Made by a program: the position numbers and the translations under genes. Shown here in pieces: positions 35,201 through 43,118 of a stretch of 64,000 nt of DNA (positions are counted from its first letter, which is position 1; every line of letters begins with the position of its first letter). The notes beneath the pieces are model-generated. The model made no database searches. It had not been told where the DNA came from and saw only the letters and a program-made list of their open reading frames with translations. This stretch comes from Tenacibaculum jejuense (lineage in GTDB: Bacteria; Bacteroidota; Bacteroidia; Flavobacteriales; Flavobacteriaceae): positions 4,430,001 to 4,494,000 of the forward strand of contig NZ_LT899436.1 of NCBI RefSeq assembly GCF_900198195.1. The letters run 5' to 3'.

Positions 35201-35663
35201 AGTAAAATATATCTGGTTCAGAATCAACGGTACCTTCGAATAAATCATGTCTATAAGTATCAAGTAAGTTATTTCCTTCTGGTAATTCCATCAACTCATT
35301 AACTGTTTTACCACTGTACTTAGAAAAATAACCTCCATCCTCATCAGCTATACCTCGAATACTTCTTGAAATAGACGGAATAGTAGTTAAAGACCAACCT
35401 AAACCAACCCATGAAGCTATACTTTCTACTTTATTACCTCCTGCGTGATAACTTAGTGACAAAGGTAAATCAAGAGATCCAGATTTAATATTATATAATG
35501 GAATACTAACATTTGGAATTCCAGTAAAATGACTAATTGGGATTTCACCATATTTGGCTATTTCAGCGGCATTAGGACTTAACGGGACTATTTCAGGCAA
35601 TTCTTGCCCATAGATAAATACAGACATAAATAGCATAAAAATGCTAATCGTTATTTTTTTCAT
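32289..35663 (-). CDS. Large SpvB/RHS-like secreted protein
   Basis: A 1124-residue protein with a signal peptide (MKKITISIFMLFMSVFIYGQ). The N-terminus, SHFTGIPNVSIPLYNIKSG then LDLPLSLSYHAGG and WVGLGWSL, is the SpvB/TcaC-like opening shared by RHS-type and insecticidal-toxin-complex proteins. The C-terminal quarter contains YD-type repeats (YSYDNPNHLLTTKTS, YHSYDSDGNPTEVSK, YTYDPLIGVTSITDPRGYV, YDNFNRLKLIKDASGN). It ends in KYNYKN without a core or DPxG motif. The next gene supplies the rest, so the pair looks like a split shell. A good Bacteroidota promoter stands upstream. Confidence 0.85.
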   Translation of the reverse strand: MKKITISIFMLFMSVFIYGQELPEIVPLSPNAAEIAKYGEIPISHFTGIPNVSIPLYNIKSGSLDLPLSLSYHAGGNKVESIASWVGLGWSLTTIPSISRSIRGIADEDGGYFSKYSGKTVNELMELPEGNNLLDTYRHDLFEGTVDSEPDIFYYNIVGESGKFFYNQETETFITYPRSNTKIIRENSNFRIIDKNGVEYLFNFIETNSSSGTTQSPSVKTTWYASKIESSDKKDRIRITYQSETYLNNTQNVTVKHHKLAEKGATAGNGIPTNQGSILMRNRTVSQVPDSIIFSNGYVKFNRSSQTREDLQGAKSLKNISIYDIGDHLIQKYEFDYSYQSGGGGISGTPCYNADDFSKKWMFLDKVSQVSKDLNNKLEHVFTYDKTNIPPCRRSAAQDYWGFYNGETTNKSLTPPYYIPNVNTIYVDGAKRGVNPSKSNFGILKKITYPTKGYTEFDYENNMINGEGSIEEDPLLEYSTDEVMITGDELIDWESPLSPRATYEADFTIDNPQNEVLNNRNPNGGSIVSFVIQFPGCDISNGANNCARFMLVNTSNGQIIDVHTNGRSFYLPNGTYKIRASFNQDPANYQDFIFIAKWNIISNSGTGASPESYNRYVGGLRVKEIRDYPSASLPPLVKKYKYIEGVNSEVSSGSLFGKPNFSFTDVIQYDYNGSDPRGFSYSKQFLYLKVSSTSNMQQVTHSGSFVGYKNVIEETNDPSRTGYTEYKFSHAADEYNLINSRNETSINFSGFDNNLISANTEEENSFPYIPTESKEVYRGLLLHLLQYKKTEDRFILVNKKSFNYTDEPFKSNNILPKYSSAIKWGNNITSNETYGATNGVLYNRAQNLKQYNVLSSWYQLSGEKEINYDSNGQNPVTIETEYSYDNPNHLLTTKTSTTNSKGEVMISTTKYAHDVNDNRLITENRIAEPLEVETKKKIGNTTVALSKQKTIYSDDHNISGIYLPKNIRASKGTQPIEDRIVYHSYDSDGNPTEVSKKDGTHIVYIWGYRQTQPIAKIEGVDLSALSKTTIENLQDLSDSDDDRTLGYQGKEGDLREALDALRSLPELSKAQITTYTYDPLIGVTSITDPRGYVMYYEYDNFNRLKLIKDASGNLIQETKYNYKN

Positions 35664-35705
35664 AAAGAGATGATTTTTAGCAATTAATTAAATAACATTT
35701 TTTTA

Positions 35706-35736
35706 CAAAAGTAACTGTTAAATTTAGATTTGCCAA
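35706..35736 (-). promoter_or_regulatory. Bacteroidota-type promoter of the RHS cassette
   Basis: On the minus strand TTG (complement of 35734-35736), a 20-base spacer, then TACTTTTG (complement of 35706-35713), matching TTG-N19/20-TAnnTTTG. It lies 43 bases before the ATG of the first cassette gene. Confidence 0.65.
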
Positions 35737-35752
35737 AACTCTTTATGTTAAA

Positions 35753-35869
35753 CTAACTACATCCACAACCAGGATCGCAACCATTATTTTTAGATTTAAA
35801 AATAAATTTTCTTCCTAAAAAAAGGACAGCTAAAACTACAATACTATATGTGATAATTTCTTGAATCAT
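35753..35869 (-). CDS. FeoB-associated Cys-rich membrane protein
   Basis: A 38-residue peptide: one membrane helix (ITYSIVVLAVLFLGRKFIF) and a cysteine-rich tail, CDPGCGCS. I chose the ATG at 35869, which overlaps the feoB stop by 4 bases; a longer frame upstream runs inside feoB. Peptides of this type follow feoB in many bacteria and may help assemble or regulate the iron channel, perhaps in the role of FeoC. Third gene of feoA-feoB-this unit. Confidence 0.88.
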   Translation of the reverse strand: MIQEIITYSIVVLAVLFLGRKFIFKSKNNGCDPGCGCS

Positions 35870-37962
35870 TGTAGAGCTTGAAAAGTTATTAAAGCAGAAA
35901 CATAGGCTAAGATTCCCATTCCAAAAAGCTGAATTAAAGGCCATTTCCAACTATTTGTTTCTCGTTTTACAATCGCTAAAGTTGCCATACATTGCATTGC
36001 AAATGCATAAAAAACAAGTAACGACATACCTGTGGCAAAATTAAACCGTTTTTTTCCTGTATCTGGATTTATCTCGGCTTCCATTCGTTCTTTTATTGTC
36101 GCTTCTTCTTCAACACCTTCTATACTATAAATAGTAGCTAAAGTTCCGACAAAAACTTCTCTTGCAGCAAAAGATGTGATTAATCCTATTCCTATTTTCC
36201 AATCAAACCCTAAAGGTTTTACAATAGGTTCAATAGTTTTTCCTGCAATACCTATATAAGATTTTTCTAGTTTTTTAGAAGCTATTTTTTGAGCAATCTC
36301 TTCTTCTGAAAACTCACTTAAAACAGCTTCTTTTCTCACCTCTTCTTCAACTTTATCATATGAAGACGGACCATGTGTTGCAAGAAACCACAATACGATA
36401 GAAATTGCTAAAATTACTTTACCAGCATCTACTACAAAAGTTTTTGTTTTTTCCAAAACAGTAAAAATAATATTCTTAAAAGAAGGTAACTTATACTCTG
36501 GCATTTCCATGACAAAGAAAGATTTACTTTTTATTTTTAATATCTTATGCAACACATATGCTGAAATTATAGCTGTAAAAAAACCTAAAGCATATAAAGC
36601 TAAAAGTGTTAATCCTTGTAAATTTAAAAACCCAAGAACTTTCTTATCAGGAATTATTATGGCAATTAATATGGCATAAACAGGTAATCTCGCAGCACAA
36701 GTTGTAAAAGGAGTTACTAAAATTGTAATTAGTCTTTCTTTCCAACTTGAAATCGTTCGTGTAGCCATAACTGCTGGAATTGCGCAAGCTGTTCCCGAAA
36801 TTAAAGGCACAATACTTTTACCGCTCATACCAAAACGTCTCATAATTTTATCCATTAAAAAGACAACCCTACTCATGTATCCAGACTCTTCTAAAAAGGC
36901 TACTAAAAAATATAAAATTGCTATTTGTGGAATAAAAATTACAACCCCTCCAATTCCTGCTATAATACCATCAGTTAATAAGTCGGTAAACATTCCTTCT
37001 GGCATAATAGATTTGGTGTATTCTACCAAACTTCCGAAAGAATTATCAATAAAATCCATTGGAATACTTGCCCACTCATAAATTGACTGAAACATTAATA
37101 CCAGAACTGAAAGGAAAATGAAATAACCAAAAATTTTATGTGTGAAAATTTTATCTAATTTGCTTCGTAAATCCTTTGCTTTACTTATATCTAAATTGTA
37201 ATTTTCTTTTAGAATATTATTGATTCTTTGATACCTGTAAATCGTTTCTTTATGTTGATATTTCTTTAGTTTAGAAATATCATCTAAGAAATTAGCAAAT
37301 TCCTGCTTCTCAGATGTATCTATTGACTGTTGAGTTATCCCCAACCATAAATCATATAACGATTTGTGTGGTTTTACTTTTTGTAATGTTTCAAAATATA
37401 CTCTATCAATTTTATTTGCTATTTCAGAAAAATCAGCAACTTTTTTTAAGTTTTCGTACGTCGCTATACTGTTTTTTAATTCTTGTATTCCTTGGTTTTT
37501 CTTAGCAGAAACTAATACAACTTTTGTTTGTAAAGCTTTTTCTAATCCTGAAATATCAATAGAAATGCCTTTTTTATCCATTTCATCAGCCATATTAATA
37601 GCTAAAATCGTAGGAACACCAATATCTTGAATTTGAGAAAATAACAATAAGTTTCTTTTCAAGTTTTCCACATCTGCGACTACAACAATTACGTCAGGAT
37701 AATTTTCATCAGTAGTATTTTGTAATACCTTTAGAACAACACTTTCATCTAAAGATGTTGGATTGATACTGTATGTACCTGGCAAATCTGTAATTATAGC
37801 TTTATTTCCAGAAGATAAATTACAAACTCCTTGCTTTTTGTCTACAGTGATTCCTGGATAATTACCAACTTTTTGATTTAAACCAGTTAACTTATTAAAC
37901 AAAGATGTTTTTCCTGTATTAGGATTACCAATTAACGAAACTTGAATATTATTTTTCTCCAT
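35866..37962 (-). CDS. feoB: Ferrous iron transport protein B
   Basis: GTP-driven Fe(II) importer of the inner membrane, 698 residues. The N-terminal G domain shows G1 GNPNTGKTS at 12-20, G3 DLPGTYS and G4 NMAD; a helical guanine-dissociation-inhibitor domain follows, then two Gate regions (IPQIAILYFLVAFLEESGYM; VPLISGTACAIPAVMATRTI with the conserved Cys) and about eight membrane helices. Length is typical. Co-transcribed with feoA, 6 bases upstream, and the Cys-rich peptide downstream. Confidence 0.97.
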   Translation of the reverse strand: MEKNNIQVSLIGNPNTGKTSLFNKLTGLNQKVGNYPGITVDKKQGVCNLSSGNKAIITDLPGTYSINPTSLDESVVLKVLQNTTDENYPDVIVVVADVENLKRNLLLFSQIQDIGVPTILAINMADEMDKKGISIDISGLEKALQTKVVLVSAKKNQGIQELKNSIATYENLKKVADFSEIANKIDRVYFETLQKVKPHKSLYDLWLGITQQSIDTSEKQEFANFLDDISKLKKYQHKETIYRYQRINNILKENYNLDISKAKDLRSKLDKIFTHKIFGYFIFLSVLVLMFQSIYEWASIPMDFIDNSFGSLVEYTKSIMPEGMFTDLLTDGIIAGIGGVVIFIPQIAILYFLVAFLEESGYMSRVVFLMDKIMRRFGMSGKSIVPLISGTACAIPAVMATRTISSWKERLITILVTPFTTCAARLPVYAILIAIIIPDKKVLGFLNLQGLTLLALYALGFFTAIISAYVLHKILKIKSKSFFVMEMPEYKLPSFKNIIFTVLEKTKTFVVDAGKVILAISIVLWFLATHGPSSYDKVEEEVRKEAVLSEFSEEEIAQKIASKKLEKSYIGIAGKTIEPIVKPLGFDWKIGIGLITSFAAREVFVGTLATIYSIEGVEEEATIKERMEAEINPDTGKKRFNFATGMSLLVFYAFAMQCMATLAIVKRETNSWKWPLIQLFGMGILAYVSALITFQALQ

Positions 37963-37968
37963 CTAAAA

Positions 37969-38193
37969 CTATAAATTGGTAATTTTTATTTTTGATGCAA
38001 TTTCACGTCTTATTGCAATATGACTTCCATTCACATTAACATATAGAGGGTCATTTAAAGGAGCTATTTGAATTAATTCAACCACAGAACCAGGTAAACA
38101 ACCCATTTCTAATAATTTTAAAGGTATAGAATGCTCACTCTCTTCAGATATCACTCCGACTTGACCGATTTTTAATGATGCTATTGTACTCAA
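37969..38193 (-). CDS. feoA: Ferrous iron transport protein A
   Basis: A 74-residue SH3-like protein (IPLKLLEMGCLPGSVVELIQ and GSHIAIRREIASKIKI are the family signature) that acts with FeoB in ferrous iron uptake. First gene of the feo operon. An 8-bp GC-rich inverted repeat lies 24 bases upstream of its ATG. Confidence 0.95.
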   Translation of the reverse strand: MSTIASLKIGQVGVISEESEHSIPLKLLEMGCLPGSVVELIQIAPLNDPLYVNVNGSHIAIRREIASKIKITNL

Positions 38194-38216
38194 AAAATAA
38201 TGTGTTTAATACAAAG

Positions 38217-38236
38217 ATTCCCGCCTTAGCGGGAAT
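38217..38236. repeat. GC-rich inverted repeat between feoA and holB
   Basis: Perfect 8-bp stem ATTCCCGC with complement and loop CTTA. It lies in a gap of 126 bases between divergent genes, where a terminator makes no sense. On the minus strand the hairpin immediately precedes AATCTTTG, a near match to a -7 element for feoA. It may be an operator or a dispersed repeat; a similar GATTCC.GC hairpin stands at 14527-14548. Confidence 0.5.
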
Positions 38237-38281
38237 TATAGGTAAATGCAAATATACTAAATTAGAACGATTCTAAAGAAG

Positions 38282-38315
38282 TTGTTTTCTTCTCTTTTTA
38301 GAAGTGGTATATTTG
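38282..38315 (+). promoter_or_regulatory. Promoter of holB, probably leaderless
   Basis: TTG at 38282-38284, a 23-base spacer, and TATATTTG at 38308-38315. The ATG of holB follows only 4 bases after the -7 box, so transcription would begin at or next to the start codon. Confidence 0.5.
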
Positions 38316-38319
38316 TCTT

Positions 38320-39471
38320 ATGACTTTTGAAGAGATTGTTGGTTTAGAACATATTAAAAAACACTTAGTTACCGCAACTGAGAATGGAAGAATTCCACAT
38401 GCTCAACTATTTGTTGGAAAAGAAGGGTCTGGTACATTACCAATGGCCATTGCTTATGCACAATTTTTACTGTGTAATTTTTCTAATGATGCTGATGCTT
38501 GTAATATAAAATGCAACAAATTACAACATCCTGATTTGCATTTTACTTTTCCTGTAACCACAAATGATAAGGTAAAAAAACACCCAACTAGTGATTTGTT
38601 TTTAGAGGAATGGAGAACATTTATTAATGAAACTCCATACGGCAGTTTATTCGATTGGTTAAGACATATTGGTGTAGAAAATAAACAGGGACAAATTGGT
38701 GTAGATGAGGCTGAAGATATTGTTAAGAAACTATCTTTAAAATCTTACGAAGGTGGATTTAAAGTGATGATTATATGGATGGCAGAAAAAATGAACATCG
38801 CTGCATCTAATAAACTTTTAAAACTGATTGAAGAACCGCCATCTAAAACTATATTTCTTTTAGTAACTGAAGATGAAGGGAAAATTATTAACACAATAAA
38901 ATCACGTTGTCAAGCCTTACATTTCCCTAGTTTGTCTGAAAATGATATCGTTTCATTTTTAACTCGAAAACACGATATCAATCAACAAGATGCTAACCGA
39001 ATTGCTCAACAGTCTGAAGGAAATTTAAATAAAGCGCTACATTTATATCATAACGATTCGAAAGATCTAATTTTTGAAGAATGGTTCATCACGTGGATTC
39101 GTAGTGCTTTTAAAGCCAAAGGAAATGCATCTGTAATTCAAGATTTAATTATATGGAGTGAAATTATTTCCAAATCTGGAAGAGAAACACAGAAACAATT
39201 TTTACAGTATTGTTTGCATTTTTTCAGACAAGCAATGTTATTAAACTATGGCGCTCCTGATCTTGTATATTTAGTTCCGCAAACCGCAAATTTCAAGTTA
39301 GAAAAATTCGCTCCTTTTATACACAGTGGCAATATTTTAACTATAGAAAAAGAAGTGAATGACGCACAATATCATATTGAAAGAAATGGGAACGCTAAAA
39401 TTATTTTATTAGACTTATCCATAAAACTTACGCGCTTACTACACACTAAAGAACAAAAAATAGAAGCTTAG
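38320..39471 (+). CDS. holB: DNA polymerase III subunit delta' (clamp loader)
   Basis: A 383-residue AAA+-type clamp-loader subunit. The N-terminus (VGLEHIKKHLVTATENGRIP then HAQLFVGKEGSGTL) has the family P-loop position, but the lysine-threonine of Walker A is missing (GSGTL), as expected of delta', which does not bind ATP. A cysteine group (ADACNIKCNKLQHPDLHF), NIAASNKLLKLIEEPP and TIKSRCQALHF (SRC motif) complete the call. It starts a run of plus-strand genes; the lipoprotein gene follows by 1 base. Confidence 0.93.
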   Translation: MTFEEIVGLEHIKKHLVTATENGRIPHAQLFVGKEGSGTLPMAIAYAQFLLCNFSNDADACNIKCNKLQHPDLHFTFPVTTNDKVKKHPTSDLFLEEWRTFINETPYGSLFDWLRHIGVENKQGQIGVDEAEDIVKKLSLKSYEGGFKVMIIWMAEKMNIAASNKLLKLIEEPPSKTIFLLVTEDEGKIINTIKSRCQALHFPSLSENDIVSFLTRKHDINQQDANRIAQQSEGNLNKALHLYHNDSKDLIFEEWFITWIRSAFKAKGNASVIQDLIIWSEIISKSGRETQKQFLQYCLHFFRQAMLLNYGAPDLVYLVPQTANFKLEKFAPFIHSGNILTIEKEVNDAQYHIERNGNAKIILLDLSIKLTRLLHTKEQKIEA

Positions 39472-39472
39472 T

Positions 39473-39976
39473 ATGAAAACTGCATTTTCTATCATTATTA
39501 TTAGTTTTGGACTGATTTTTGTTGCTTGTAAAAGCGAAAAAAAAGAAGTTACACCATCAAAATTAACTGAAATCTCAAAACAATCTTTAAAAACATTTAT
39601 GGTTGGAAAATGGGAAACTCAATACATAAAAATTGAATATCAGACTTATCAAAAATCCGACAGTTCTTATGTATTTGAAGATGATTTCAGTAAACCAAAC
39701 TCTGGAAGAGCACAATCGAAATACGTAAATAATGGAACTTTCACCGCTTGGTTTAAGCAACCTGATAGTTCTAAAGTTGGAGAAACTAATGGAAATTGGA
39801 AAACTAAAGGCAGTGACAGTTTGTATGTAGATTACCAATATTCTGGGAAACAAGTTCAAGTTTGGTATACGATTGACCAAAAAGAAAATCAGTTTACTGG
39901 AACTGTAACTTACGACTGGGATAACGATGGTGAAAACGATGATACATTAATTATGAAATCTAAAAGAATACAATAA
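39473..39976 (+). CDS. Hypothetical lipoprotein, lipocalin-like size
   Basis: A 167-residue protein with a lipoprotein signal peptide, lipobox FVACK with Cys19. The mature part reads like a small beta-barrel or sandwich: FMVGKWETQYIKIEYQTY, NNGTFTAWFKQPDS, NGNWKTKGSDSLYVDYQ, NQFTGTVTYDWDNDGEND. GKWE opening and alternating strands suggest a lipocalin-like fold, but this is a guess. It sits between holB and a sensor kinase with gaps of 1 and 3 bases, so it is in the same operon and might be a periplasmic partner of the kinase. Confidence 0.7.
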   Translation: MKTAFSIIIISFGLIFVACKSEKKEVTPSKLTEISKQSLKTFMVGKWETQYIKIEYQTYQKSDSSYVFEDDFSKPNSGRAQSKYVNNGTFTAWFKQPDSSKVGETNGNWKTKGSDSLYVDYQYSGKQVQVWYTIDQKENQFTGTVTYDWDNDGENDDTLIMKSKRIQ

Positions 39977-39979
39977 AAT

Positions 39980-41440
39980 TTGCTTAGCTTAAACAATATA
40001 TCGCTACGAATAAGAATTTTCATTTCAATGATACTTTTAGTGTTGTTGGCATCGATTCTTATTGCTGTTGTTACTTACTATCAATATGGTGAACAAACTG
40101 AAGAGTATAATATTCATCGTTTAGAGAGAAAAGAAAAAGCCACTCGAAATAATATTGAAATCGAGTTAAGACGTAAGACAACTTTTGCTGTTACAGCAGA
40201 AAATTTATCTAAAATATTTCAAGATAGAATTTACGAAATCGCCAACGTTCATAATTTAACAATTAGTATGTACGACATGAATGGAAAACCTCTTAAATCT
40301 TCCATTCCGTATAACTTTGAAGAGATTGATGAAAAACCTTTATCCAAAAGCATCGTAAATGAATTGGCTAATAACTCTAATTATAGAATTTCTAAAAATA
40401 GAACTGTAAATGATGTTACTTACCAATCATCATACACCTACATTAATGACACTCGTTTTAAACGCATTGGAATTCTAGAACTTACAGTTGCTCAAGATAA
40501 CGAAGAACAAAAAAAAGAACTTCGTGAATTTATGAGCAGACTTTTAGTTGTTTATATTTTGATGTTAATTGCTGGTATTGCTCTAGCCTATTTCTTGTCT
40601 ACATATATTACACGATCAATTCAAACAATTTCAAACAAGTTAAAAGAAACACGTTTGAATAAGCAAAACGAAAAAATTACACTCAATGCTGCTAGTTCTG
40701 AAATCAACTCTTTAGTAGACTCTTACAATAACATGATCGATCAACTGGAAGACAGTGCTGTTAAATTAGCGCAAAGTGAACGTGAACAAGCTTGGAGAGA
40801 AATGGCCAAACAAGTAGCACATGAAATTAAGAATCCATTAACTCCAATGCGATTAACAGTACAAAGTTTCTTAAGAAAGTTTGATCCTACCGATTCGAAT
40901 ATCAGAGAAAAAATCGCAGAGTACAGTGAAACCATCATTCAACAAATAGACGTAATGAGTTCTATTGCTTCAGCATTTTCTGACTTTGCTAAAATGCCAA
41001 CACAACGAAAAGAAAACCTAGATGTAGTAGATGTTGTAAAACATGCATTAGACATCTTTAATGAAGATTATATTCATTATTATCCTGAAGAAAAAGAACT
41101 TCATGCACATTTAGATAAAACTCAATTGATTAGAATTATCACTAATCTTGTGAAAAATGCAACACAAGCCATGAAAGATGATGAAACTAATCCTGTGATT
41201 GAAGTAAAAGTAATTTCAAAAGAGAACAATGTAATTATTACTGTTTCTGATAACGGGAAAGGAATTTCAGAAGAAAATAAAAAATTAATTTTCGAACCTA
41301 AATTCACAACCAAAACTAGCGGAATGGGATTAGGTTTACCTATGATAAAAAACATTATTGAAGCCTATAACGGTGAAATAACTTTTTCATCTACTCTAGG
41401 CACAGGAACTGTTTTTACTGTAACTTTACCAAAAACTTAA
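39980..41440 (+). CDS. Sensor histidine kinase (NtrY-like, HAMP-HisKA-HATPase)
   Basis: A 486-residue membrane kinase. The start is TTG at 39980, 3 bases after the preceding stop; the first in-frame ATG (40028) would cut into the first membrane helix. Layout: helix 1 (IFISMILLVLLASILIAVVTY), a periplasmic domain of about 150 residues, helix 2 (LLVVYILMLIAGIALAYFLS), HAMP, then HisKA with His281 in KQVAHEIKNPLTPMRLTVQS and the HATPase boxes NLVKNATQAM, VSDNGKGI and GMGLGLPM. The HEIKNPLTPMR form is that of NtrY/NtrB-like kinases. No response regulator is directly beside it. Confidence 0.9.
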   Translation: MLSLNNISLRIRIFISMILLVLLASILIAVVTYYQYGEQTEEYNIHRLERKEKATRNNIEIELRRKTTFAVTAENLSKIFQDRIYEIANVHNLTISMYDMNGKPLKSSIPYNFEEIDEKPLSKSIVNELANNSNYRISKNRTVNDVTYQSSYTYINDTRFKRIGILELTVAQDNEEQKKELREFMSRLLVVYILMLIAGIALAYFLSTYITRSIQTISNKLKETRLNKQNEKITLNAASSEINSLVDSYNNMIDQLEDSAVKLAQSEREQAWREMAKQVAHEIKNPLTPMRLTVQSFLRKFDPTDSNIREKIAEYSETIIQQIDVMSSIASAFSDFAKMPTQRKENLDVVDVVKHALDIFNEDYIHYYPEEKELHAHLDKTQLIRIITNLVKNATQAMKDDETNPVIEVKVISKENNVIITVSDNGKGISEENKKLIFEPKFTTKTSGMGLGLPMIKNIIEAYNGEITFSSTLGTGTVFTVTLPKT

Positions 41441-41443
41441 TTT

Positions 41444-42226
41444 ATGAACTTTGAGAACATATTGGTTGAAAAAACTAATGAAATAGCAACTATTACAATT
41501 AATAGACCTAAAAAACTGAATGCATTAAATAAAGCTACTATTGAAGAATTGCATGAAGCTTTTAAAGATTTAAATAATGATGTAAACACTAAAGTTATTT
41601 TATTAACTGGTAGTGGAGACAAAGCATTTGTTGCTGGTGCCGATATTTCTGAATTTGCTCATTTTTCTGAAGCTGAAGGTGGAAAATTAGCTGCAAAAGG
41701 ACAAGAATTACTTTTCGATTTTGTTGAGAATTTATCAACTCCTGTAATCGCTTTAGTTAATGGTTTTGCTTTAGGTGGCGGATTAGAACTAGCAATGTCA
41801 TGTCACTTTAGAATTGCTTCTGATAATGCAAGAGTTGGTTTACCAGAAACTTCATTAGGCGTAATTCCTGGATATGGAGGAACACAACGTTTACCTCAAC
41901 TTATAGGAAAAGGTAAAGCTATGGAGTTAATTATGACTGCGGGAATGATGTCTGCTGAAGAAGCTAAGGCTTACGGATTAGTAAATTATGTAGTAACTCA
42001 GGAAGAATTAAAACCTTTAGCAGAGAAAATTGCGGGAAAAATTATTAAAAATTCATCTGTTGCAATTGGAAAAGCTATAGAAGCCGTAAACTCTGGATTT
42101 AAAGATGGAGAAAACGGATATAAATCTGAAATTAATGCTTTCGGTGCTTGTTTTGGAACTGAAGATTTTAAAGAAGGAACAACTGCTTTCTTAGAAAAAA
42201 GAAAACCAAATTTTCCAAATAAATAA
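41444..42226 (+). CDS. Enoyl-CoA hydratase/isomerase family protein
   Basis: A 260-residue crotonase-fold enzyme. CoA oxyanion-hole segments GDKAFVAGADISEF and ALGGGLELAMSCHFRIA are present, as are both catalytic glutamates (in GGGLELA and LPETSLGVIPGYGGTQRLP). This fits a true short-chain enoyl-CoA hydratase of fatty acid or amino acid breakdown. It follows the kinase gene by 3 bases and is closed by a terminator. Confidence 0.93.
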   Translation: MNFENILVEKTNEIATITINRPKKLNALNKATIEELHEAFKDLNNDVNTKVILLTGSGDKAFVAGADISEFAHFSEAEGGKLAAKGQELLFDFVENLSTPVIALVNGFALGGGLELAMSCHFRIASDNARVGLPETSLGVIPGYGGTQRLPQLIGKGKAMELIMTAGMMSAEEAKAYGLVNYVVTQEELKPLAEKIAGKIIKNSSVAIGKAIEAVNSGFKDGENGYKSEINAFGACFGTEDFKEGTTAFLEKRKPNFPNK

Positions 42227-42232
42227 TTCTCA

Positions 42233-42262
42233 AAAAAGCTTGCAATAATTTGTGAGCTTTTT
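42233..42262 (+). terminator. Rho-independent terminator after enoyl-CoA hydratase
   Basis: Stem AAAAAGCTTGCAA with its partner ending at 42262; the outer 8 pairs are perfect and two inner ones are G-U. The stem ends in TTTTT on the plus strand followed by CTTT. Confidence 0.8.
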
Positions 42263-42372
42263 CTTTAAAACCCCTTATTTCCCTAGCATCTTTGTAGTTT
42301 TTGTTAAAAAAATGATTTTTTTGTATGAATGGTCGTTTTTTTTGTATAAATTGCAAAAAAAACTTTTTTAGC

Positions 42373-43116
42373 ATGTTAAAAGCAATCATTGTCGACGATG
42401 AGGACAAGGCTATAAAAAGCTTATCATGGGAACTCTCGAATTTTAACGATGAAGTTGAAATACTTGAAACCTTTACTAACCCTAGTAAAGCACTCGATTT
42501 TATAGCTAATCATAAAATTGATTGTCTTTTTCTGGATATAGAAATGCCTACTATGGATGGTTTTCAATTCATAGAAAAACTTCCTAAAAAAGACTTCGCT
42601 ATTGTAATTACAACTGCTTATAATGAATATGCCATAAAAGCCTTAAAGAAAGAAGCTATAGATTATTTGTTAAAACCAGTAGATACAGATGATCTTGAGC
42701 AAAGTCTTAAAAAAATCACGAAATTTACCAAACGAATATCAGTAAGCGATACCAACGAAAAATTAGAGCAAATTTTATACAACTTCAATCAGAAACTAGA
42801 AGAAAAAAAAGTTGTTATTAATGCTGATGGTCGTTTAATATTTTTAGAACCTTCAGAGATTCTTTGCATAGAATCTGATGGAAATTATAGTTCAATTTAT
42901 ACCACTGAAGGAAAAAAAATAGTAGTTACAAAAAAATTAAAAGAGGTAAACTCTTTACTACCGGAAACCCTATTCTTTAGAATACATAACTCTTATATTA
43001 TTAACCTTGGAAAGGTGAAGGAATACTACAAAACAGATGGTTATGTAATTTTAGAAAAAAATCATAAAATACCAGTATCTAGACAGCGAAAAACTGAATT
43101 TTTAGACAAGTTTTAA
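42373..43116 (+). CDS. LytTR response regulator
   Basis: A 247-residue regulator. Start set at 42373 (MLKAIIVDDEDKAIKSLSWE); an upstream ATG at 42325 would add 16 residues. Receiver domain: acidic pair DDE at 8-10, phospho-acceptor Asp55 in CLFLDIEMPTMDGF and Lys in LLKPVD. C-terminal LytTR DNA-binding domain: EILCIESDGNYSSIYTTEG and FFRIHNSYIINL. It is followed 2 bases later by a histidine kinase of the LytS type, so the two form a two-component system. A near-consensus -7 box, CATCTTTG, lies at 42287-42294. Confidence 0.94.
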   Translation: MLKAIIVDDEDKAIKSLSWELSNFNDEVEILETFTNPSKALDFIANHKIDCLFLDIEMPTMDGFQFIEKLPKKDFAIVITTAYNEYAIKALKKEAIDYLLKPVDTDDLEQSLKKITKFTKRISVSDTNEKLEQILYNFNQKLEEKKVVINADGRLIFLEPSEILCIESDGNYSSIYTTEGKKIVVTKKLKEVNSLLPETLFFRIHNSYIINLGKVKEYYKTDGYVILEKNHKIPVSRQRKTEFLDKF

Positions 43117-43118
43117 AA

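Noticed and set aside
28236..35663. Insertion sequence or prophage carrying the RHS cassette
   Set aside because: No integrase, terminal repeats or phage structural genes were seen; the RAYT units nearby do not enclose the cassette.
35753..35950. 65-codon version of the FeoB-associated peptide
   Set aside because: The extra 27 residues come from antisense-like reading of feoB's 3' end frame; the ATG at 35869 gives the normal short peptide with 4-base overlap.
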